Assembly: GCA_017447185.1 (NCBI GenBank)
Contig: JAFSOC010000015.1
Span: 1-64,000, forward strand
Source of the DNA: Clostridia bacterium
GTDB taxonomy: Bacteria > Bacillota > Clostridia > Christensenellales > Aristaeellaceae
Reading direction: 5' to 3'
Length of the DNA: 64,000 nucleotides
The translations under genes and the position numbers were made by a program. This document shows, piece by piece, positions 24,836 through 32,959 of this stretch (position 1 is the first letter of the stretch; every line of letters begins with the position of its first letter). The notes below the pieces were generated by a model. It did not search any database. It was not told the origin of the DNA and worked only from the letters and a program-made list of their open reading frames with translations.

Positions 24836-26823
24836 TGTCCCGATATGAATGCAGGACTGCACAGAAAGGATTCGCCGCGGGAAAGGCTTTTGTGATCCTT
24901 CCGGACCGGAAGGAAGCATACCGGCAGGGGAATCCCGCAGAGGAAAACGCCCGGCTGGAAGCCGCAGCGGCGGAAATGAACCGCACCCTGATGGCCGGAG
25001 AGAAACAGGCTGATCCGGCGGGAGCGGCCGTGATTGACGCGGAGATCCTGATCCTGGAGGATGAGGAGTTCCTCGGCGCGGCCCGGAAGGCAATCCGGGA
25101 GGAAGGCTTAAGTGCGCCGGAAGCGGTGAAGCAGGCGGCGGAGAAGCTGTGCGAAAAACTGATGGCAAGCGGACAGGACTATATCCGCCAGCGGTGCGAG
25201 GATGTGCGGGGACTGGCTGCGGGACTGACCGCGCTGATCACGGGTGAAGCGGAGATGCCGGCGGAACCCTGTATCCTGGCGGGGAGCGAACTGAGCCCCG
25301 GACAGATCACCATGATCGGGCAGGAAAAGATCCTGGGGATCCTGACGGAAACGGGATCGCCCACCTCCCACGTATCCGTGCTGGCGGGGAACTACGGGAT
25401 TCCGTATCTGTACGGGCTGGAAAACCTGACGGAAAAAGTGCGGACGCAGGATTACCTGATTCTCGATCCGGAGGGGGAAGGCGTCCTCGTGAACCCGCCG
25501 GAGGAAAAAAGACGGGAGGCGGAAGCCCGGCAGGCGGAGATCCGGGAGGCCCGGGAAAAACAGCAGAAGCAGGCAGCCGGGAAAAAGACACGGACGAAGA
25601 TCGACGCCAATATCTCCCGGGCGGAGGAAGCGGACGGACTGCCGGAGAAAGGCGCGGACGGGATCGGGCTGTTCCGGTCGGAACTGCTGTTCCTGAACGG
25701 GACGGAAGCGCCTGCGGAAGAAGAACAGTTTGCGGTATACCGGCACGCGGCGGAAGCAATGGCCGGCCGGGAAACCGTGATCCGGACGATGGATATCGGA
25801 TCGGACAAGCATGCGGCGTGGCTGGAGATTCCGGAAGAGATCAATCCGGCGCTGGGCCTGCGGGGCGTACGGGTATCCCTGGCGAACCGGGAACTGTTCC
25901 GGACGCAGCTGCGGGCGCTGCTCCGGGCCGCGGCATACGGAAATGTGAAGATTATGATCCCGATGATCGCGGCAGAATGGGAACTGGACGAAGTGCTGAA
26001 GGAGATCCAGGTTGCCGCTGAGGAACTGGAAAAGCGGGGAGAAAAATACCGGATTCCGGAGACCGGCGTGATGATTGAAACGCCGGCGGCGGTGATGATT
26101 GCCCCGAGACTGGCGGAGAAGGCGCGGTTTTTCAGCATCGGGACGAACGACCTGACGCAGTATACGCTGGCGGTGGACCGGGAAGCGCGGGGCATGGAAC
26201 AGTATAGCAACCCGATGCACGAGGCGGTGCTGCGGATGATCGCGCTGACGACGGAAGCGGCGCACGCGAAGCAGATCCCGGTTGCCGTATGCGGCGAGCT
26301 GGCCGGGAATCCCGAAGGGGCGGAACAGCTGATCCGGATCGGGGTGGACGAACTGTCCGTATCGCCGGCGAAGCTGGCGGCGGTGCGGGAGAGAGCAGCG
26401 GAGATCGAGGAGAGGATTGAGCGGGAAGCGCGGAAAGACAGGGACGAGGGAATCCGGTCCCCCGCAGAAGGGGAACTGGTGCCGATGGAAGAGATTCCGG
26501 ATCCTGTGTTCTCCGGCGGCGTGATGGGCGAATGCGTCGGGGTGATCCCGGCGGACGGAAAGATTTATGCGCCCGTCAGCGGTACCGTGACGACGGTGGC
26601 GGCGACGAAACATGCGGTGTCCCTGCGGAGGAACAACGGGGAGGAGATCCTGGTGCATGCGGGACTGGACACGGTACGGATGAACGGGGTAGGGTTCAGG
26701 GTGCATGTGCGTGAAGGAGAGAGCGTAAAGCAGGGGCAGCTGATCCTGGAGATGGAGACGGACCTGGTCCGCGAACGCGGGTTCAATCCGATGATCATCG
26801 TGGTACGGATCAAGAGCTTATGA
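24835..26823 (+). CDS. PTS Enzyme I-EIIA(Glc) fusion
   Basis: 662 aa. Residues 1-540 are Enzyme I: phosphohistidine His179 in GSPTSHVSVLAG, GIGLFRSELLF, MDIGSDK, and the PEP-site GTNDLTQYTLAVDR and VCGELAGN. Residues about 545-662 are EIIA of the glucose type (SPAEGELVPMEEIPDPVFSGG; phosphohistidine His608 in EILVHAGLDTV). Phosphate can pass from PEP to EI, to the HPr domain of the partner protein, to EIIA, to EIIB and on to the sugar. The two proteins therefore form a self-sufficient PTS. The Enzyme I part is slightly shorter than stand-alone Enzyme I (about 570 aa). Confidence 0.93.
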   Translation: MSRYECRTAQKGFAAGKAFVILPDRKEAYRQGNPAEENARLEAAAAEMNRTLMAGEKQADPAGAAVIDAEILILEDEEFLGAARKAIREEGLSAPEAVKQAAEKLCEKLMASGQDYIRQRCEDVRGLAAGLTALITGEAEMPAEPCILAGSELSPGQITMIGQEKILGILTETGSPTSHVSVLAGNYGIPYLYGLENLTEKVRTQDYLILDPEGEGVLVNPPEEKRREAEARQAEIREAREKQQKQAAGKKTRTKIDANISRAEEADGLPEKGADGIGLFRSELLFLNGTEAPAEEEQFAVYRHAAEAMAGRETVIRTMDIGSDKHAAWLEIPEEINPALGLRGVRVSLANRELFRTQLRALLRAAAYGNVKIMIPMIAAEWELDEVLKEIQVAAEELEKRGEKYRIPETGVMIETPAAVMIAPRLAEKARFFSIGTNDLTQYTLAVDREARGMEQYSNPMHEAVLRMIALTTEAAHAKQIPVAVCGELAGNPEGAEQLIRIGVDELSVSPAKLAAVRERAAEIEERIEREARKDRDEGIRSPAEGELVPMEEIPDPVFSGGVMGECVGVIPADGKIYAPVSGTVTTVAATKHAVSLRRNNGEEILVHAGLDTVRMNGVGFRVHVREGESVKQGQLILEMETDLVRERGFNPMIIVVRIKSL

Positions 26824-26887
26824 GATTCCCCGACTTTCGCTTCGCCACCTCGGGGCTGCCGCCCGTTTCTTACTTGAACCTGTTATT

Positions 26888-26954
26888 CTGCAGCAGAAAA
26901 CGCTGGGGGATCCTTTGATGTGATTCGCTTGCCCAGGATGACACGGTGGGGCTG
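26888..26954. repeat. Dispersed AGGATGACA-type repeat, copy A
   Basis: CTGCAGC...GGGGATCCTT...CAGGATGACACGGTGGGG matches 32872-32929 over about 60 bp with a short length difference in the middle. The ATCCT/AGGAT arms form a small hairpin. Confidence 0.7.
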
Positions 26955-26992
26955 TTCGGAGTTCCGGCTGCCTTCCGGGGGAAAATGATGCT

Positions 26993-27075
26993 GGCACCTA
27001 AAAAAATGGTGCACTAAAAATCGCGGGAAGCAAGGAATAAAAATGGTTTGCGGGTTTTTTGGTGCACTAAAAACC
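26993..27075 (+). repeat. GGTGCAC stem-loop element, copy 2
   Basis: GGCACC (26993), GGTGCAC (27008) and GGTGCAC (27061) have the same 15- and 53-bp spacings as copy 1. The inner arms differ in sequence but still pair (AAAAA/TTTTT, GCAAG with TTTGC through a G-T). It lies 134 bp before the next start codon, against 135 bp for copy 1. Confidence 0.8.
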
Positions 27076-27194
27076 CGAAGAGAAAACGGGGAATAGACAA
27101 CCGGATATACCGGGATGTATACTTTGAGTAGAAATTCAGCAAGGGAGAGCTGAAGCAGAATTTACACCGGCACAAGGAACGAGGTGAGACAGCC

Positions 27195-28649
27195 TTGATT
27201 GAGGCGATGGTCTATCTGGGCGCAGCCCTGATGGCATGGAACGTTTACCGGTATATCCGCTTTTCGCGGGAGGTAAGCGCGAAGGGCGGCATGGAACAGG
27301 AAACAAGGATCCTGAACCTTCCGATCCTCCTGCTGGTGCTGTTCCTTATCGGATACCTGCTGGTTGGAATCCTTGGTAAACCGGACCTGATCGTGGCCGG
27401 GATCCTGCTGGGCGGAAGCATCTTCGTATTCGTGATGCTGTTGCTGGTGCAGCGGATTACGCAAAGGATCCAGCAGAACGAGCAGATCCGGATGGAAATG
27501 GAGACGGCCAAGAAATCCAACGAGGCCAAGACAAGGTTCCTGTCCCAGATGAGCCACGACCTGCGGACGCCGCTGAACGCGATTATCGGATATACCACGC
27601 TGGCGGGACGGGAAAGCACATCCCCGGAGGAGATACAGGAGAACCTGAAGAAAATCGGGACTGCCGGACAACAGCTGCTGAATACGATCAACGACGTGCT
27701 GGAAATGAGCCGCATCGAGAGCGGAAAGATGGAGCTGGAGCCGGAGAGAACCTGCCTGGAGGAGCTGCTTGCGAACACGGAAGACCTGGTGAAACCCCAG
27801 ATGGACAGCAAGCAGATCCGGTTCAGCAAGGAATGGGAAAAAGCGGAGACATGGGTGATGTGCGACCGGGCGCAGCTGAGCCGGGCGCTGATGAACATGC
27901 TGAGCAACGCCTGCAAGTTCACACCGGAAGGCGGGAGCGTGCTGCTGGCCATGCGGCAGGCGGAGAAGGACGCGGAGAGCGTGACCTGCGACTTCATCGT
28001 GGAAGACACCGGGATCGGGATGAGTCCCGAGTTTGCGGAGAAGCTGTTCCTGCCGTTTGAGCGGGAATACACGAGCACGGTCAGCAAGGTGCAGGGCACC
28101 GGGCTGGGGATGACGATCACCAAGTGCTTCGTGGACAAGATGGGCGGTACCATCGATGTGAAGACGAAGAAGGGCGAGGGAACGAAGCTGACCATGCAGC
28201 TCCGGTTCCCGACAGCGCCGGCGGAAGAAGAGCACCCGGCGGAAAAAACAGAGGCACACCGCAAGGACTACTCCGGGATACGGCTGCTGCTGGCGGAGGA
28301 CAACACCATCAACCAAGAGATCGCCGTGACGCTGCTGGAGTACGAGGGATTCACGGTGGACTGCATCGGAGACGGGCAGGCTGCTGTGGAGGCCATCCGG
28401 CAGGCGGAGCCGGGAACCTACGCCGCTATCCTGATGGACATCCAGATGCCGGCGATGAACGGATACGAGGCGACGAGGGCCATCCGGGCACTGGAGGATC
28501 CGGAGAGGGCGAAGATCCCGATCCTGGCGCTGACGGCGGACGCCTTCCAGGAGGACCAGAAGGCGGCGCAGGAGGCGGGGATGCAGGGGCATATCGCCAA
28601 GCCGATCGACATGGAACAGTTGCTGGAGGCGCTGGAAAAGGTGCTGTAA
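27195..28649 (+). CDS. Membrane hybrid histidine kinase with receiver
   Basis: 484 aa from a TTG start with GAGGTGA seven bases upstream; an ATG lies four codons later. Three hydrophobic segments in residues 1-95 with almost no extracytoplasmic domain, then a coiled linker. Kinase core: MSHDLRTPLNAIIGY (His121), MNMLSNACKF, DTGIGMS and GTGLGMTITK. Receiver about 360-484 with Asp415 (LMDIQMPAMNG) and IAKPID. No DNA-binding output, so phosphate must pass to an HPt protein. The upstream element is shared with the PTS operon, which hints at joint control. Terminated by a strong hairpin. Confidence 0.92.
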   Translation: MIEAMVYLGAALMAWNVYRYIRFSREVSAKGGMEQETRILNLPILLLVLFLIGYLLVGILGKPDLIVAGILLGGSIFVFVMLLLVQRITQRIQQNEQIRMEMETAKKSNEAKTRFLSQMSHDLRTPLNAIIGYTTLAGRESTSPEEIQENLKKIGTAGQQLLNTINDVLEMSRIESGKMELEPERTCLEELLANTEDLVKPQMDSKQIRFSKEWEKAETWVMCDRAQLSRALMNMLSNACKFTPEGGSVLLAMRQAEKDAESVTCDFIVEDTGIGMSPEFAEKLFLPFEREYTSTVSKVQGTGLGMTITKCFVDKMGGTIDVKTKKGEGTKLTMQLRFPTAPAEEEHPAEKTEAHRKDYSGIRLLLAEDNTINQEIAVTLLEYEGFTVDCIGDGQAAVEAIRQAEPGTYAAILMDIQMPAMNGYEATRAIRALEDPERAKIPILALTADAFQEDQKAAQEAGMQGHIAKPIDMEQLLEALEKVL

Positions 28650-28655
28650 GCATAC

Positions 28656-28696
28656 AAAAAAACTTCCGGTTCGGAGTGAACCGGAAGTTTTCATAT
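28656..28696 (+). terminator. Bidirectional terminator after the 27195 kinase
   Basis: AAAACTTCCGGTTC (28659-28672) / GAACCGGAAGTTTT (28678-28691), loop GGAGT. It has T-rich ends on both strands. Confidence 0.85.
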
Positions 28697-28705
28697 GCCC
28701 TGGGA

Positions 28706-28828
28706 TTATGCTCTCCGGGCGGCGGCTTTGGATACATAGCAGACGATGGAGAAGAGGACCAGGACGATGCTGCCGGCGATGGCAAGGCAGCAAAGGACGC
28801 AAAGGATTTTCGCAAGTGCTGTGCCCAT
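28706..28828 (-). CDS. Single-pass membrane microprotein (40 aa)
   Basis: ATG with GGAGG nine bases upstream. The product starts MGTALAKILCVLCCLAIAG, continues as a hydrophobic helix with a four-cysteine N-terminal half, and ends in a basic tail (SKAAARRA), giving a typical N-out/C-in small membrane protein. It lies 106 bp downstream of the solute-binding lipoprotein on the same strand and just before a terminator. It may be the last gene of the kinase/binding-protein operon. No family recognised. Confidence 0.55.
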   Translation of the reverse strand: MGTALAKILCVLCCLAIAGSIVLVLFSIVCYVSKAAARRA

Positions 28829-28934
28829 AGGGGCCATCCTCCAATCATATTTGATGGCGCGAATTCTGCTGCGAAATCCTGTACATCATACAGACGGATA
28901 AGTCCTGTGTCAATCCTGAAAAGACGCGGCGGGA

Positions 28935-30236
28935 TTATTCGAAGGAGCCGTACTTTTTGATGGCTTCATCGATAGTGATTTCACCCTTGCCAACCTTGAA
29001 GGCGGCCACCCGGATCTGGACGGTCAGCGGATCCTTGACGCCGAGGACTTCGGGAGAGAAGGTGCGCTCCGCGGGGACCTTGCCGAAGGGGGCATAAATC
29101 GCGTCGAAGGACATGTCCTTGGTGGGGGTGGTGAGGCGCTTCACGGAAGCCATCTGGTTCAGTTCACCGGCGGAGATCAGGAAGCGCATGAACTCATTGG
29201 TCATATCCAGGTTCTCACAGCTCTTGTTGACGGAGAACTGGATGGAAGGACTGTCGAGGAAGTATCCGCCCTTGTCCGTGACGGGGATGGGCGCGTAGGA
29301 GTAGCTGAAGGGCGTCTTGGTGAAGGCTTCGGACTGGCTTTCGCGTTTCTTGGTGCCGGAAACGGTATCACCGGCGCAGATCATCATGGGAACATCGCCC
29401 TCGAAGAACCGGAGGATGACCTTGGTGTAGTTATCCTCGATCTTGTCGCATTCCGCGAGATCGACGCAGCCCTTGTCGATCAGTTGCTGTACAGCCTCCA
29501 GGGCGGCCTTCATATACTGGCCGGCGGCCGGATCCATGTCATTGGCCTGCTTGAGGGCATCCTTGTTTTCTGCCAGGGCGGCCACAAACATCGGATAGGC
29601 GATGGTGTACATGAGGCAGCTGGAGGACTTGAGGCTGTAGCCCATCATGGGGCTGGCATAGCCCTTGGACTTGAAGGCTTCGCAGACGGAAAGCAGCTCG
29701 GCCCAGGTGGTGGGGACGGAGAGGCTTTCCTTCTTAAACAGATCGTCGTTGATCAGCATGCCGTAGGTGCGGGAGAACACCGGCACCAGGCGGACATTGC
29801 CTTCCGCATCCTTGTTGATGAGGCCGGGGCGGAGGCAGTCCAGATCCAGCTTCAGGGCGGGATCGGAGAGATTCTCCATATGGGCGAAGACGGTATCATA
29901 CTGTTTGTTTCCGATCATTGAGGCATAGGAGAAGAAGATATTGGGCTTATCATTGCTCTCCAGCGCCGAGGCCAGGGTGTTGTTATAGTCGTCCAGCTTC
30001 ACATATTTCAGCTGCACATTGGGATAATGCACATTGAAGCGGTCAAACTCCGCCTCCAGGGCTTCGAAGTTATCATAGCTGCCGACCACGGTGATCTTGC
30101 AGCTGGTTTTCGTATCGAGGGCCGGCTTGAAGCCTTCAGCGGCCTTTTCCTCCGGCTTGGTATTATTGCCGGAGCCGCAGGCTGTCAGCAGCCCGCACAG
30201 ACAGATGGCCAGTACGATACAGAGCAGTTTTTTCAT
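28935..30236 (-). CDS. Extracellular solute-binding lipoprotein (ABC family 1 fold)
   Basis: 433 aa. A lipoprotein signal peptide ends in LLTAC with lipidated Cys20. The mature part shows the family 1 (sugar-type) binding-protein pattern: KITVVGSYDNFEALEAEFDR, YPNVQLKYV, YGMLINDDLFKK, PTTWAELLSVCEAFKSKG, and FFEGDVPMMICAG. No ABC permease or ATPase lies in the window. The start codon overlaps the stop of the hybrid kinase upstream (ATGA), with GGAGG ten bases before it. It is therefore most likely the ligand receptor of that kinase rather than, or as well as, a transporter subunit. Confidence 0.9.
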   Translation of the reverse strand: MKKLLCIVLAICLCGLLTACGSGNNTKPEEKAAEGFKPALDTKTSCKITVVGSYDNFEALEAEFDRFNVHYPNVQLKYVKLDDYNNTLASALESNDKPNIFFSYASMIGNKQYDTVFAHMENLSDPALKLDLDCLRPGLINKDAEGNVRLVPVFSRTYGMLINDDLFKKESLSVPTTWAELLSVCEAFKSKGYASPMMGYSLKSSSCLMYTIAYPMFVAALAENKDALKQANDMDPAAGQYMKAALEAVQQLIDKGCVDLAECDKIEDNYTKVILRFFEGDVPMMICAGDTVSGTKKRESQSEAFTKTPFSYSYAPIPVTDKGGYFLDSPSIQFSVNKSCENLDMTNEFMRFLISAGELNQMASVKRLTTPTKDMSFDAIYAPFGKVPAERTFSPEVLGVKDPLTVQIRVAAFKVGKGEITIDEAIKKYGSFE

Positions 30237-32773
30237 GATTTCTTTTCCTCCTTGATTCTGCGAATTTCCTTGACCACGAGCTTAATATCGATTGGCTTTG
30301 GAATATGACCGTTCATGCCGGCGTTCAGACACTCGGTGATATTCTCCGAGAAGGCATCGGCCGTCATGGCGATGATCGGGATGGAGGATGCCCAGGGATC
30401 CTCCAGGGCCCGGATCTTCCGGGTTGCATCCAGGCCGTTCATTTCCGGCATCTGGATATCCATAAAGATGAGGGTATAATCGCCCTCTTTCGCCTGCTGC
30501 ATCTTCTCCACGCAGACGCGTCCGTTTTCGGCACGCTCCGAGGTGATGCCGAACATGTCGAGCATGGAGGAAATGATCTCCCAGTTGACCTCGTTATCCT
30601 CGGCGATAAGGATGTTCAGGCCCGCAAGATCGGAATAATCATTCTCCGGTTCGACGGACGTGACTTCGTTGCCGAGAAGCGCGTTGATCTTATCATAGAG
30701 CTTGGAACGGAAGAGGGGCTTGCTGACAAAGCCGTTGGCGCCGGCCTGCTTTGCCTGTTCCTCGATCTCCGACCAGTCATAGGCGGAAATCAGGAGGATG
30801 GGCGTATCTGAACCCGCTTCCGTGCGGACGCGGCGGATGGTTTCGATGCCGTTGAGACCGGGCATCTGCCAGTCGATGATAACGATGTTGTAATCGCGGC
30901 CCGCGGCCCGCCGGCGCTCGATCATGTCAAGGGCTTCCAGCCCGCTGCCGGCACACTCGGCGGTGGCACCCAGGGACTCCAGGGCCTCCACGGCGGTCTG
31001 CAGGAGGATCTCATCGTCATCGACGATCAGGACATCCATCGGATCCAGCTTCATGTCATCCCGCTGACGGTCCGCAATGGGGAGATCAAGGGCGACGGTG
31101 AAAGTGGTACCCTGGCCCGGTGCGCTCTGGCAGTCGATGGTACCGCCCATGAGGTCCACCATCTTCTTGGTGATAGCCAGGCCGAGGCCGGTGCCCTGGA
31201 TGGTATTCACGCGGCTGTCCGTCTGGCGGGAGAAGGGCTGGTACATCTGGGCCATGAACTCCGGCGTCATGCCGATACCGGTATCGGACACGCGGTAGAA
31301 GAGGCGCACGCAGCCTTCCTTCGGGCTGTCCTCCTCACGCATATCCACGCTGACGCTGCCGCCGAGCTCCGTATACTTGATGGCATTGGAAAGGATATTG
31401 ATATACACCTGATTCAGCCGGAGCTGATCGGCGTAAAGATATTCGATTTTCATCTCGCTGGTGCGGAAATTGAAATCGATTTTCTTTTCCCGGACCATGG
31501 GCTGGGAGAGATTTACGAGATTCTCCACGGTCTCGACGATGGAGAAGGTGAGGGGGCTGAGGTTCAGCTTGCCGCTCTCGACCTTGGAGATATCCAGAAT
31601 ATCGTTGATCAGGGTCAGGAGGTGATTACTGGCCAGGCGGATCTTATGCAGGCATTCGGCCGTGGCTTCCTCATCGCCGGGATTCTTCTCCGCAATGGTG
31701 GTGAGACCGATGATGGCGTTCATCGGGGTACGGATATCATGGGACATGGTGGAGAGGAAATCGGTCTTTGCCCGGTTGGCTGCATCAGCCTCTTCGGCTG
31801 CGTGGTGCAGCCGCTTATTGAAGGTGAGGATGACGGCCAGGTCAAAGAGGAAGAGGATCAGGAGACCGGCGGAAACGACACCGATCAGGAGCCAGTCTTC
31901 CGTATTCACGTGCAGGTCCTTGACGGGCATGAAGCTGAGGAGCGTCCACCCGCCGCTGGTAACCACAGGTGTATAGGCGAGGATACATTCCTCACCGCGG
32001 GAATTATTCATCCGCAGGGAGCCGGTCTGGGAGGTGATTTTACCGAAGAGCTCCTGGGAGGAGGAAAGATCGATGGTATTGTAGGAACGGTAGAACTCAA
32101 AGAAGCTGGAATTCTTGAAGGAATGGCCCTTGATGATATAGTCGCCGTCGATATCGATGATGGAATATTCGGCGGTTTCAAACTCTTCCTGGGGGAAGAC
32201 CCATTTCTCCTCCAGCTCCGCCAGGGGAAGCACCCGGAGCAGGACTGCCTTCTTCGGCTCGCCGGTTTCCGCATCCCGAAGGGTCAGGAGATTGCAGAAG
32301 GCAAGGGACTGCTCACCGTTGATGGGATTGGTGTAGGCGCGGGAGATGTTGATGGAGGCGCCCAGGTTTTCGTTGATCCAGCCGGCATCGTTCAGGAGAT
32401 TCAGGCGGGAATAGGAAACGGAATAATCATCGGAAGTATCGTTATGCGCGCGGGTGGAGACGCCGGTGAGGGTCTCCAGATCCACAATATGCGCGGAAGC
32501 ATTGGGGAGCACATGGGAAGTGCGGATGAAAGAGATGGCTTCCTCCATGGTCATGTTGGTGCTGTTGATATAATGGGCCCAGACGTCACAGATGCGCTGC
32601 TCACCCTCGAGGTAATTCTGGGTGACATGCTCCATGGTGATGGTTGTGTTTTCGAAATGTTCGGTCTGGCGCCGGAGGGTAGCCTGGCTTACAGAGGACG
32701 AATAAAGGGTCACGAAGGTCAGCATGGCGATCATGAGGAAGACATTGATCACGATGACCCAGGTTTTTTTCAT
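30233..32773 (-). CDS. Hybrid histidine kinase with Cache-like sensor and two receivers
   Basis: 846 aa; AAGGAG lies seven bases before the ATG. Membrane helices at about 5-25 and 295-318 enclose a 270-residue extracytoplasmic double-Cache-like domain (YSIIDIDGDYIIKG; YTPVVTSGGWTLLSFMP). Kinase: MSHDIRTPMNAIIGL (His345), INILSNAIKY, DTGIGMT, GTGLGLAITKKM. Two receivers follow: LIVDDDE/IIDWQMPGLNG and LIAEDNE/FMDIQMPEMNG. No HPt or DNA-binding domain. It is translationally coupled to the solute-binding lipoprotein, which probably presents ligand to the sensor. The NusG-like gene lies upstream on the same strand. Confidence 0.92.
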   Translation of the reverse strand: MKKTWVIVINVFLMIAMLTFVTLYSSSVSQATLRRQTEHFENTTITMEHVTQNYLEGEQRICDVWAHYINSTNMTMEEAISFIRTSHVLPNASAHIVDLETLTGVSTRAHNDTSDDYSVSYSRLNLLNDAGWINENLGASINISRAYTNPINGEQSLAFCNLLTLRDAETGEPKKAVLLRVLPLAELEEKWVFPQEEFETAEYSIIDIDGDYIIKGHSFKNSSFFEFYRSYNTIDLSSSQELFGKITSQTGSLRMNNSRGEECILAYTPVVTSGGWTLLSFMPVKDLHVNTEDWLLIGVVSAGLLILFLFDLAVILTFNKRLHHAAEEADAANRAKTDFLSTMSHDIRTPMNAIIGLTTIAEKNPGDEEATAECLHKIRLASNHLLTLINDILDISKVESGKLNLSPLTFSIVETVENLVNLSQPMVREKKIDFNFRTSEMKIEYLYADQLRLNQVYINILSNAIKYTELGGSVSVDMREEDSPKEGCVRLFYRVSDTGIGMTPEFMAQMYQPFSRQTDSRVNTIQGTGLGLAITKKMVDLMGGTIDCQSAPGQGTTFTVALDLPIADRQRDDMKLDPMDVLIVDDDEILLQTAVEALESLGATAECAGSGLEALDMIERRRAAGRDYNIVIIDWQMPGLNGIETIRRVRTEAGSDTPILLISAYDWSEIEEQAKQAGANGFVSKPLFRSKLYDKINALLGNEVTSVEPENDYSDLAGLNILIAEDNEVNWEIISSMLDMFGITSERAENGRVCVEKMQQAKEGDYTLIFMDIQMPEMNGLDATRKIRALEDPWASSIPIIAMTADAFSENITECLNAGMNGHIPKPIDIKLVVKEIRRIKEEKKS

Positions 32774-32788
32774 GGCGGTGCTCCTTCG

Positions 32789-32835
32789 TTAGTGGTCAGT
32801 GTCTTATTTAGTGGTTAGTGGTTAGTGGCTAGTTG
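32789..32835. repeat. TTAGTGG heptamer tandem repeat
   Basis: Three perfect copies at 32808-32828, flanked by one copy at 32789 and degenerate copies (TCAGTGT, CTAGTTG). It lies directly upstream of the 30233-32773 kinase. Confidence 0.8.
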
Positions 32836-32871
32836 TTTGTGGTTATGGGGATCTTCGTTGGGTTTGCCATC

Positions 32872-32929
32872 CTGCAGCGGGAACCGTAAGGGGATCCTTC
32901 ACTGCGTTCAGGATGACACGGTGGGGTTG
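32872..32929. repeat. Dispersed AGGATGACA-type repeat, copy B
   Basis: CTGCAGCGGGAA...GGGGATCCTTCACTGCG then TTCAGGATGACACGG, homologous to 26888-26954. The ATCCT/AGGAT arms flank a short loop. Confidence 0.7.
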
Positions 32930-32959
32930 GCTGATGTTCCTGTTGCCGGTTGGGAAATT

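Larger units (their letters stand above)
26824..27194. other. Intergenic region between the PTS genes and the 27195 kinase
   Basis: No gene. It holds a CCCCGA/TCGGGG hairpin without a T run (about 26828-26851), a dispersed GGATCCTT...AGGATGACA repeat (26888-26954), the second GGTGCAC stem-loop element (26993-27075) and a promoter: TAGACA (27094-27099), 18-bp spacer, TATACT (27118-27123). Confidence 0.7.

Noticed and set aside
22904-26706. Long minus-strand frames opposite the PTS genes
   Set aside because: Arg/Pro/Ser-rich shadows of high-GC coding sequence. All PTS active sites are on the plus strand.
27162-28844. Minus-strand frame opposite the 27195 kinase
   Set aside because: No start signal and no recognisable domain. 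The plus strand holds all kinase boxes.
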